NCBI GenBank assembly: GCA_007130885.1
Contig: SLRQ01000076.1
Span: 1-32,607 of the forward strand
Reading direction: 5' to 3'
DNA: 32,607 nt
DNA from: Deltaproteobacteria bacterium
GTDB taxonomy: Bacteria > Myxococcota > Myxococcia > SLRQ01
The notes under the pieces are model-generated. The model did not search any database and was not told where the DNA came from. It saw nothing but the letters and a program-made list of their open reading frames with translations. Below, piece by piece: positions 8,213-16,564 of the stretch (the first letter of the stretch is position 1; each line of letters begins with the position of its first letter). The position numbers and the translations under genes were made by a program.

Positions 8213-11200
8213 ATGATGTCAAGAGCCGGCAGCCGTGTTCTCGCAACGGTTTACTTTATATCGAGCCCGCTGCTGTTGCTGACCGGATGTAGCTGCGAGC
8301 CTGATGACGGCGTGAAACCCATGAGCACGGCGCAAGTCGGTTTTCGCTCGGAAGGTTTCGTGCCGCGGCCGCCCAGCTTCACCGGTCAATTCGAAGTTCG
8401 CGAGTCCCCCTTCGATTCTTCGGTGCGGTACTTCTCCGCCATCGGAGAACCGGAGCAGGAGGCTCTCCTTCGCGCCGCCGATGAGCCCTTCGAGGTATTG
8501 GAGTTCGGTCCTTCAGGTGAGCTTCCCGTCGAGGTACGCCGCCCTACCATATTCGCCGTATTCGATCAGCCGATGGTCCCTCTTGCTCAACTCGGGAAGC
8601 CGATTTTCGAGAGCGACGTCATGACGATAGAACCGGAGCTGCCCGGCTCATACCGATGGATGGGATCTCGTATTCTATCGTTTCAGCCCGACGAACCGAT
8701 GACCTCCCAGCTCGAGTACCGAGTCACAATCGCCGGCGCTAAAACTCCAGCGGAAGAGAACGGTGAGCATTTCGAATTCAGCTTCTTCAGGGAGCCGCTT
8801 GATCTGGTCGACGTACGTCCAGGCCCTCCGGAGCCGGATACCTACATTGACCGCAACGATGTGCCTCCAAGGGAAGCTCGAGAGATCACCGTGCAATTCT
8901 CCTATCCAGTCGACATGGAGTTCATCGCGGGTTTTCTCGAAGTGCGCGTTGCGGAAGGCGGGACGCCGGCGACTTTTTCTCCTCGGCGTTGCAGCGACAT
9001 CAGTGACGACCAAAACAGATACGAACGCACGGTAGTCTTGAAGCTCGACTCTCTACTCCCGGAGAACGTCCCGGTGGAGGTCAGACTTCTAGAGGGAGCA
9101 CGCTCCAAGCCGGAATATCGCGGGCGTGAAGAACCTTCGGCCCGCTCTTTTCACACGCTTCGTCCCTTCAAGTACATATCGCATCACACTCATTCCAGTC
9201 AGCGACCCGGCTCTCCTTCCGATGATGCAAACCCCGTTTTCTTGCGTTTCTCCCACCCACCAGCCGAGCAAGACTGGAATGAAGTGATCAACGTATCGCT
9301 GCCGGTGGATGATCTGAACGAGCATGTCGACCTGTATCACACCGTAATTCGTCTCAACAATCTCCCCGTGGAATACGAGACCACTTTTGAGATCGAGCTA
9401 CAATCGAACCTTCGTGACATACATGGGCGCCATCTAATACCAAGCCGACGCGACGAAAAGGTCGTGGCTGAAACAGTGGAGGTCGAGGTACCTGCAGCCA
9501 GCACCTACTTCCACACCCGAAATAGAGGCAGTCGCATGTTGGAAGCCGGGTTTCCGCCAAGGATTGTTTTCGAGCTGCAGAACCCAAATCCGGGATTGTG
9601 GCATGTCGACGCCATCGATGATCCTTTCTCCGGTTTCTCGCCGAATGTCCTGAAGCCCTATGATCTCGAACATATCGAACCAAATACGAGACATTTCGAA
9701 GTAGTCGAACTTGCGCACCATTTGAACGAGGACGGCTTCGGGTTCGTGGGAGTGTCCTGGAACTTCGCGCCTCGTCGCAAGGACGGCTCGGTTGACACCA
9801 GGCGTCAGACTGACCTTCAGCTCCAAGTCACCGACCTCGGAGTCACCACCCGTTACGCTTATGACAGGTTGCTCATCTGGGTGCGATCACTGAAAACGGC
9901 GAAGCCGATAGCCGGCGCGGAAGTAATCGTTTCCAACTACGAGCGGCGGGACGCGAAATCCTGGAAAGCCCGCACCGGAGACGACGGTCTTGCGATAATC
10001 GAGCTGGAGCCGGGTGATTATGCTCGAGAGCTCGTCAATGCTCGAGGCATCGATCGTCTCGAGATGGAAGTAGTCCACGGAAGCGACCGAGCACGCTTTC
10101 GCCCGCGGCGTAATCACAATGCTTTCAGAGCCGGGATACGCCACCAGAGATCGCCCTCGACAATCGAAGACGAAAAGCCAGTGCCCTATATGTTCACGGA
10201 CCGAGGCATCTACCGTCCCGGCGAAGAGGTCGCATTCAAGGTGCTCGATCGCACATGGACCACGGGTGAATACGAACCTTACCAAGGAAGGTATACTGTT
10301 TCCGCCCGAGAAGACCGCCGGCAATCGGAGACTATTTGGACCGACACGGGCACCCTGAGCGCTCTGGGCGGATCCCATGGCGCCTTTTCGCTTCCCGAAG
10401 ACCTGGACCCGGGTGATTACATCATCGAGTACAGACGCTCGGAAGGCACGTCAAAACACCGTCTACCCTTCCAGGTGGCCCATTTCAGGCCGGCCGCCTT
10501 CGAAGTGCTGGTGAACACCCCACCGGAGACGCTCTTCCACGGCGACCGGATCAGCTTCAGTGTTCTTGCAAGGTATCTTGCGGGAGGTGGGGTTGCCGGT
10601 GGGTCGCTGTCATACCGAATCACGAAGCATCCTGTTGATTTTCAACCGAGCGGAACTCGCTGGAACCGTTACACCTTCGGGCCGCGCGGCCGAGGCCGCC
10701 GCGCCTTGGTCGACTCGGGATCGGGCGTACTGGACGGAGCCGGGCGCGGCACCCAGGCCCTCGAGACCGGAAACGTGGGTGTAGAGGGCAAAACATACTC
10801 CTATCGCTTGGAGGCACGAGTACAAGACCCCGCCCGTCAAGAGCTGGCCGGACGTGGCTCCGTGCTGGTGCATCCGGCGCGGTTCCACCTTGGTGCCGTC
10901 CTATCCGCCGGCAAGCAAGGCTGGGCAACCTTCGTAAAGGCCGGAGACGAAGCAACGGCTGAAATCGTTGCTGTTGGGCCCGATGGAGACGCCTACCGCC
11001 AAGATGTCGAGGTTAAGGCTGAGTGGGTGGAGCGACGCTGGCACTCTGTCAGGCAAGCCGGGCGGGACGGACGTCTCCACACGAGATACGAAACGGAGGA
11101 AGAGGTAGTTTCCACGGAAACAATCGAAATACGAAACGGCTCGGTAAAAACCTCGTTCACTCCCGAGGAGGCGGGACAATACCTGCTGAGGGTAAGCTCC

Positions 11201-14125
11201 CACGACCTCGAGGAAAGGAAAGCAATTACCGAGCTGCGCTTTTACGTGACCGGCCCGCAGTGGATACCGTGGGTTTCATCTCAACCCGAAGAGATCCAGA
11301 TCGTTCCTGATAAAGAAACATACGAGGTCGGTGACACCGCCAGACTGCTCGTAAAGACACCTCTTCCGGACGGAAGCTATCTCCTCACATTGGAGCGAGA
11401 AGGAATATTCGAGCATTCTGTCGTGGAAATAGAAGGTTCGACGGGAACGATCGAGGTTCCACTGGAAGATTGTCACGTTCCGGTCGTCTATGCGGCGTTG
11501 TCCAGTGCGAGCAATCGAAGCGAGCCTCCCGAGTCATACTTCGAACCGGACCTGGGAAAGCCGAAAGGTTTCTTCGGAATCGTCCCGCTGGCGGTCGATC
11601 CGTCGCCGCGGGAGCTAACCATCGAAATCCTGGCCGATCGCGAATCATACCGGCCTGGATCGAAGGCCGAAATCCGCGTTCGAGTGACACACGATGAAGA
11701 GCCCGTGGAGGGGGCCGAGGTTACACTGCTGGCCGCAGATAGAGGCATTCTCGATTTGATAGATTACCGCGTGCCCGATCCCGTCGAACACTTTTTCAAT
11801 AGTAGCCGCTTCCCGCTGGCCGTACGAGGAGACGACTCCCGACACTTGCTGATAGATCCCGTGACCTACGAGATAGTCGATCTACAAGGAGGCGGAGGGA
11901 AGCTCGAAGAGCCTTCCGACCCGATAAGCGGCGACCTTGATGAGCGAAAGGACTTCAATCCGCTCGCGGTTTTCGAACCGCAACTACTCACCGATCCCAA
12001 CGGTGAAGTAGTAGCCAGGTTCAACTGGCCGGACTCCCTGACGACCTATAGGGTGACCGCTTTGGCGGCCGAAGAGACGAGATTCGGTAAGAATGAGCAC
12101 GAGATCTCGGTTCAAAACCCTCTAACAGTGCGAACGGCTTTGCCGCAACGCTTGCGCGTCCGCGATACCGCTTCAGCGGGTGTGGTAATCACGAATCTTA
12201 CCGACGAGCAACAGCAAATCGAGCTTCGGCTGGAGATGGAAGGAGAGGAAAGCAGCCAAGATGGTCATCATCCACGTACCGTGGAGGTTCAAGCAAATGA
12301 AACCACCGAGATTCGTTTTCCTCTCCATTTCGAGCAATCCGGCACGGTCGATCTGGCCTTCGTGATACGCAGTAGAGTCCTGTCGGAGCGTCTGCATGCA
12401 CGGCTGACGGTGGAAGAGGCCTGTACACGCGAGGCTTTTACGCTGGCGGGGACTCTGGATGCAACAAAGCCGGTGCGGGAAGGAGTAGTTCTTCCTGCCT
12501 CCATACTGCCTGAAAGCGGCAAGCTCGATTTGCGCTTTACGGCGCTTCAGATTGATCATTTGCGCGAGCCCTTGAGAAGATGGCTCACCATCTCCGACAC
12601 ACGTTCTCTGGAAATGCTTATCTATAGAGCCGCTCCATACGCTGTGTTCGGCCAAGGACTAGAGTATGTTCTATCTCCGGATGAGGCGGCCACCGCCCGC
12701 CGGCACACGGAGTGGCTGCTCGACCGTCTAGGCAAGTATCAGCACAAGGACGGAGGTTTTGTGTTTCAACCGCGCCATACGAAATCACCTTATGGTTCGA
12801 CGCCTCGAATGACTGTTTTGGGTGCCCAGGCCGCGCGCTGGTTCAAGGACAGGGAAGGCTCGGATAATCCCGTCGACCATGGCGCCCTAGCACAGCGGCT
12901 GAATGAGCTCACGCGCGATGAACGCACCCCCCCGTTCGAGCGGGCCCTTGGCCTCCTGATGCTGATTCAACTGGCTCCTGCCGGCGGACACGACTCTGTG
13001 CTGACCGAGATAATGGACCTGGAGGATGCGCTGGGAGTAAGCGGTTATGCCGTTGTCTCCGTGGCGGCGGCTGCATTGAACCGGAACTCCACCGCGACCG
13101 AAGCTTTTGATCGCTTGACGAACATGCTTCAAATCGGCACGCGAAGCGTCGATTTCGTGGAAACATACGAGTCTCGATCCTACTTCGATTCGACCGTGCT
13201 TCGACTGGCGACGGCACATCTCGCCTATCAGGTAAACGAGCCGGACTCCGTCGTCCCCCCGCGCCTGCTGTCATCCATCAATCGAGCGATACTGAAAAGC
13301 CCTTGGGTCGGCTCCATGGACATTCTTTGGGCCGCCAAGACGCTGGCAAGAGAGCTTCGCTTGGTCGAGTCACACGATGATATGTCGATTCGTGTGTCTT
13401 TGGAGGAGGAGGAGCTCATATCAAGGGAGATGCAGGCAATCCATGAGTCTCCCACGGGAGATGAGTTTTCGCTGGACGCGGCTCCGATTGAGAGGCTCTC
13501 TCGCGGACAACTACATCCACTACATTTCGAGACGGATAGTGCGCAGCCGCTTTTTTATTCGGCGACCCTTTCGTACGAGCTCCCAAATGAAGTCATCATC
13601 GCGCGCGATGAAGGTTTCAGCTTGTTCCGTCGCATAGAAGACTTGGATGGCAACGAAGTCTCCGCCGAGGAATTAGAGCGCGGCGAAACCTATCGGGTGT
13701 CGGTTACAATCGGCACCGATCGCAACCGGTTCGGTTCATTTCTGTCGGTACCCGTCGCCTCGGGAATGGAGATTCTGGACGGGTCGCTCTCGACGACCAG
13801 CAGCTATGACGAGGTCGGCGGCGTGACCAGCCGCGAATGGACACGAGAGACACAATACGGCGATACCGAAACATACACGGGGGAAGGTCTTGTCAGATGG
13901 ACCTACAGAAGCTGGAGAGCCTACTTCATGGAGCCCGATCAACGCATTTATCCGGCTGAAGTGACGTATTACTTTTCTCACCTTTATCCGGGCAGTCAAA
14001 CCGTCAGCTTTCTAGCCCGAGCGACAACCCCCGGCGTATATCCAGTTCCACCGGCGACTGTCGAGCTGGAAGGTCAAGAAGAGGTCTTCGGTAGAACCGA
14101 TGGCGAGCTTGCAATCATCAAGTGA
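8213..14125 (+). CDS. Bacterial alpha-2-macroglobulin family lipoprotein (YfhM-like), thioester lost
   Basis: A 1970-residue periplasmic macroglobulin. Its signal peptide ends in LLTGC, so Cys26 is lipidated. The MG2-type motif TDRGIYRPGEEV lies near residue 663. The A2M-domain hallmark PDSLTTYRVTALA follows near 1278, and the thioester-domain alpha-toroid helices run from about 1440. At the thioester site the family sequence PYGCxEQ is replaced by PYAVFGQ (residues 1475-1481). The Cys and the Glu are gone, so no covalent trapping is expected. Family members snare attacking proteases in the periplasm. This one may act only by conformation or as a scaffold. The start has GGAGA upstream; ATG at 8216 is an alternative. 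The pbpC gene overlaps the 3' end by 26 bases, the usual partnership. Confidence 0.93.
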   Translation: MMSRAGSRVLATVYFISSPLLLLTGCSCEPDDGVKPMSTAQVGFRSEGFVPRPPSFTGQFEVRESPFDSSVRYFSAIGEPEQEALLRAADEPFEVLEFGPSGELPVEVRRPTIFAVFDQPMVPLAQLGKPIFESDVMTIEPELPGSYRWMGSRILSFQPDEPMTSQLEYRVTIAGAKTPAEENGEHFEFSFFREPLDLVDVRPGPPEPDTYIDRNDVPPREAREITVQFSYPVDMEFIAGFLEVRVAEGGTPATFSPRRCSDISDDQNRYERTVVLKLDSLLPENVPVEVRLLEGARSKPEYRGREEPSARSFHTLRPFKYISHHTHSSQRPGSPSDDANPVFLRFSHPPAEQDWNEVINVSLPVDDLNEHVDLYHTVIRLNNLPVEYETTFEIELQSNLRDIHGRHLIPSRRDEKVVAETVEVEVPAASTYFHTRNRGSRMLEAGFPPRIVFELQNPNPGLWHVDAIDDPFSGFSPNVLKPYDLEHIEPNTRHFEVVELAHHLNEDGFGFVGVSWNFAPRRKDGSVDTRRQTDLQLQVTDLGVTTRYAYDRLLIWVRSLKTAKPIAGAEVIVSNYERRDAKSWKARTGDDGLAIIELEPGDYARELVNARGIDRLEMEVVHGSDRARFRPRRNHNAFRAGIRHQRSPSTIEDEKPVPYMFTDRGIYRPGEEVAFKVLDRTWTTGEYEPYQGRYTVSAREDRRQSETIWTDTGTLSALGGSHGAFSLPEDLDPGDYIIEYRRSEGTSKHRLPFQVAHFRPAAFEVLVNTPPETLFHGDRISFSVLARYLAGGGVAGGSLSYRITKHPVDFQPSGTRWNRYTFGPRGRGRRALVDSGSGVLDGAGRGTQALETGNVGVEGKTYSYRLEARVQDPARQELAGRGSVLVHPARFHLGAVLSAGKQGWATFVKAGDEATAEIVAVGPDGDAYRQDVEVKAEWVERRWHSVRQAGRDGRLHTRYETEEEVVSTETIEIRNGSVKTSFTPEEAGQYLLRVSSHDLEERKAITELRFYVTGPQWIPWVSSQPEEIQIVPDKETYEVGDTARLLVKTPLPDGSYLLTLEREGIFEHSVVEIEGSTGTIEVPLEDCHVPVVYAALSSASNRSEPPESYFEPDLGKPKGFFGIVPLAVDPSPRELTIEILADRESYRPGSKAEIRVRVTHDEEPVEGAEVTLLAADRGILDLIDYRVPDPVEHFFNSSRFPLAVRGDDSRHLLIDPVTYEIVDLQGGGGKLEEPSDPISGDLDERKDFNPLAVFEPQLLTDPNGEVVARFNWPDSLTTYRVTALAAEETRFGKNEHEISVQNPLTVRTALPQRLRVRDTASAGVVITNLTDEQQQIELRLEMEGEESSQDGHHPRTVEVQANETTEIRFPLHFEQSGTVDLAFVIRSRVLSERLHARLTVEEACTREAFTLAGTLDATKPVREGVVLPASILPESGKLDLRFTALQIDHLREPLRRWLTISDTRSLEMLIYRAAPYAVFGQGLEYVLSPDEAATARRHTEWLLDRLGKYQHKDGGFVFQPRHTKSPYGSTPRMTVLGAQAARWFKDREGSDNPVDHGALAQRLNELTRDERTPPFERALGLLMLIQLAPAGGHDSVLTEIMDLEDALGVSGYAVVSVAAAALNRNSTATEAFDRLTNMLQIGTRSVDFVETYESRSYFDSTVLRLATAHLAYQVNEPDSVVPPRLLSSINRAILKSPWVGSMDILWAAKTLARELRLVESHDDMSIRVSLEEEELISREMQAIHESPTGDEFSLDAAPIERLSRGQLHPLHFETDSAQPLFYSATLSYELPNEVIIARDEGFSLFRRIEDLDGNEVSAEELERGETYRVSVTIGTDRNRFGSFLSVPVASGMEILDGSLSTTSSYDEVGGVTSREWTRETQYGDTETYTGEGLVRWTYRSWRAYFMEPDQRIYPAEVTYYFSHLYPGSQTVSFLARATTPGVYPVPPATVELEGQEEVFGRTDGELAIIK

Positions 14126-16397
14126 GTCGCTCCGGCCGGCTTTTTTGATCGGCTCCACCATTTTGGGACTGATCGCTGTTACTACGGTTTCATGGGCGCT
14201 TCTTCTTTGGTCGCCTTTTCCGGAGATTGACGATTATCTGGCTCGTCCGCGCAGTATCGAAATACTGGATCGCCACGGGGAGCCGCTCGGCGCCTTGCAC
14301 CCCGAAGACGGCACCAGGAGATACGTTGTTGCGCTCGATGATCTCCCGGAATACGTGATTCATGTTTTCCTGACCGCGGAGGACAAGCGGTTTTTTCGTC
14401 ATCCGGGCATTGATGTAAAGTCCGTCCTCCGTGCCGCCGTTCAAAATCTACGCGCCCGGGGCACGATTTCGGGAGCATCGACAATAACGATGCAACTCGC
14501 CCGTATCGTGTCACCACACGAAGGCGGTTTCCGCGGAAAGCTCACGGAAAGCTGGAACGCGTTGAGGCTCGAGGCGCGCTACTCCAAAGATTACCTTTTA
14601 GAACTCTATTTCAACGGCCTGCCCTTCGGTGCCGGAACCGAGGGCATCGAGTCGGCGGCCAGGCATTACTTCGGCCGGCCCGCCAGCGAGCTTTCTCCGG
14701 AGGAGGCGGTTGTCCTCTCGGTCATGCCGCGCAGGCCCTCACATCTTCATCCCCATCATCATCCGCATCGCGTTCTGCGAGGCGCGATGCCCGTCGCATC
14801 TCGCGCGGGCATGGAGACCGATTCGGAGCACTTGCTGTCCGTAATGGACGAAGGTCGCCGCCGCTCCCAGGTTGCCTTCCAGTCACCGGCCCCCCACTTT
14901 TGTCACCGCGTCGCGGCTCATCTGTCCTCGGCGCAGCGCCGTGCGGGAGGTAGCATTCGCACCACTTTGGATCTGGAGCTTCAGACCGAGCTCCAGAGCG
15001 TCCTTTTTACCGGCCTGCAGGGAGCTGAAGGCAGCCGTATCCACAACGCCGCCGGCCTCGTTCTGGACCACAACCGGGGAGAGGTGCTCGCTTACGTGGG
15101 CAGCCTGGATTACTTCGACCTCGAGCACGGAGGAATGATCGATGCCACGAGAGTGCCACGGTCCTCGGGGTCCACCCTGAAACCTTTCCTATATGCCTTG
15201 GCACTCGAAAACGGCCTCACCGCCGCAACCATTCTACCGGACCTGCCCAGAGCATTCGGAGGCGAGGAAGCCTACATCCCCCAAAACTCTTCGCGCCGTT
15301 TCGCCGGCCCGGTACGACTCCGAACAGCTCTGTCTTCAAGCCTGAACATACCGGCCGTGCATACCGTGGTACAGGTTGGAGTATCCCGCTTCGTCGATAC
15401 GCTGGAGACCTTGGACTTCGAGGAAGCCGCGGAGCAACGAGATCATGTCGGCTCGGGCATCGCCGTGGGAAACCTGAAAGTGAACCTCTTCGAGCTGACG
15501 CGGGCCTTCTCGGTCTTCCCTCGAGACGGCGTTCTTCCGAGCTACACCTTTTTTCCTCGAGATGGTGGTACGGGCACAAGACATTCCGAACCTTCCCATT
15601 CGGAGGAGCGGCGGGTCTTCTCTCGGGAGACCGGTCAGATTATTCGCGACATATTGAGTGACCAGGCGGAGCGGGTTTTGGGTTTTGGTCCCGACTCGGT
15701 CCTCAACACGGACTTCCCATCCATCGCAAAAACGGGGACCGCCAATCAGTTCTCCGATGTCTGGGCACTTGCCTCCGACCCCGACCTCACCATCGGTGTT
15801 TGGATGGGTAATGTTTCCGGGGAGACGGTGGTCGGCCGCTTCGGCGGTTCACTCCCGGCCGCGACCGCTGTCACATTCCTATCGCGCGTTCACAAGCCAG
15901 GGCGCTCATTTCCCCCATTGGATGCCGTCCACGCCGTGAACGTCTCGCCGATCTCCGGAATGCGTCATCATCCGCCCGATGGCGGCAGTATTCAGGAGCT
16001 GTTCCCAAAGGGTTTCTATCCGCCGAGAGATACCTGGCATACCGCGGCGGGCGGAATCCGCTACCCGCCGGAGTTTCAGGCATGGGCTGACGACAGCGGT
16101 CATGGTCGATCCCATCACGCCCCAAAGGGCGCGACCTCCCTGGTGAGAATCGAGTCCCCGAATGACGGCGCCCGCTTCCATCTAGATCCTCACATCAAGG
16201 GAGAGCATCAGAAGATCGAGGTAAGAGCCATAACCGACGGAGGCGAGCCCATACAACTTTACTGGAACGGCGCTTTGACTACGGAAAACACCTCATCCGT
16301 ACGTCACGAGATACCGCTCGTCACGGGACATCACCGGCTGACCGCCGTTGCCGGACAAGCCGAACACGAGATCACATTCCGGGTAGGAGCCAATTAG
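14100..16397 (+). CDS. pbpC: Penicillin-binding protein 1C, bifunctional transglycosylase/transpeptidase
   Basis: A 765-residue class A-type PBP. A single membrane segment lies at about residues 14-36. The GT51 glycosyltransferase domain has its catalytic Glu94 in TAEDKRFF, and TMQLAR follows. The transpeptidase domain carries S358-T-L-K361, the S414-L-N416 motif and K544-T-G546. The C-terminal about 90 residues match the beta-sandwich domain of PBP1C proteins. It polymerises and cross-links peptidoglycan on the outer face of the inner membrane. Its start lies inside the alpha-2-macroglobulin gene, which implies translational coupling. In E. coli the same pair (yfhM-pbpC) is thought to link protease defence to wall repair. 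Confidence 0.95.
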   Translation: MASLQSSSESLRPAFLIGSTILGLIAVTTVSWALLLWSPFPEIDDYLARPRSIEILDRHGEPLGALHPEDGTRRYVVALDDLPEYVIHVFLTAEDKRFFRHPGIDVKSVLRAAVQNLRARGTISGASTITMQLARIVSPHEGGFRGKLTESWNALRLEARYSKDYLLELYFNGLPFGAGTEGIESAARHYFGRPASELSPEEAVVLSVMPRRPSHLHPHHHPHRVLRGAMPVASRAGMETDSEHLLSVMDEGRRRSQVAFQSPAPHFCHRVAAHLSSAQRRAGGSIRTTLDLELQTELQSVLFTGLQGAEGSRIHNAAGLVLDHNRGEVLAYVGSLDYFDLEHGGMIDATRVPRSSGSTLKPFLYALALENGLTAATILPDLPRAFGGEEAYIPQNSSRRFAGPVRLRTALSSSLNIPAVHTVVQVGVSRFVDTLETLDFEEAAEQRDHVGSGIAVGNLKVNLFELTRAFSVFPRDGVLPSYTFFPRDGGTGTRHSEPSHSEERRVFSRETGQIIRDILSDQAERVLGFGPDSVLNTDFPSIAKTGTANQFSDVWALASDPDLTIGVWMGNVSGETVVGRFGGSLPAATAVTFLSRVHKPGRSFPPLDAVHAVNVSPISGMRHHPPDGGSIQELFPKGFYPPRDTWHTAAGGIRYPPEFQAWADDSGHGRSHHAPKGATSLVRIESPNDGARFHLDPHIKGEHQKIEVRAITDGGEPIQLYWNGALTTENTSSVRHEIPLVTGHHRLTAVAGQAEHEITFRVGAN

Positions 16398-16451
16398 CCG
16401 GAAGCGCCTCCTCTTCCCGCAACGCAAGCCCAAGAAGCCCGCAGTTTGCAT

Positions 16452-16480
16452 TTGACAGCGCGGGTAACAAACTCTACACG
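16452..16480 (+). promoter_or_regulatory. Possible promoter of the CysK-CysRS fusion gene
   Basis: A perfect -35 box TTGACA at 16452-16457 is followed after 17 bases by a weak -10 box TACACG at 16475-16480. A leader of about 80 bases would precede the GTG start. No T-box or SAM riboswitch signature is visible in it. Confidence 0.35.
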
Positions 16481-16564
16481 GAGACGCGACTCATAGCTTT
16501 CCTTACCAGTTACACGCCGGAGGTCATCCTGCGCTGCCATCCACCCCAAGACAAGCTCGATGCT

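Noticed and set aside
16398..16564. T-box or SAM riboswitch ahead of the CysK-CysRS gene
   Set aside because: No T-box sequence or SAM aptamer core is visible in the leader.
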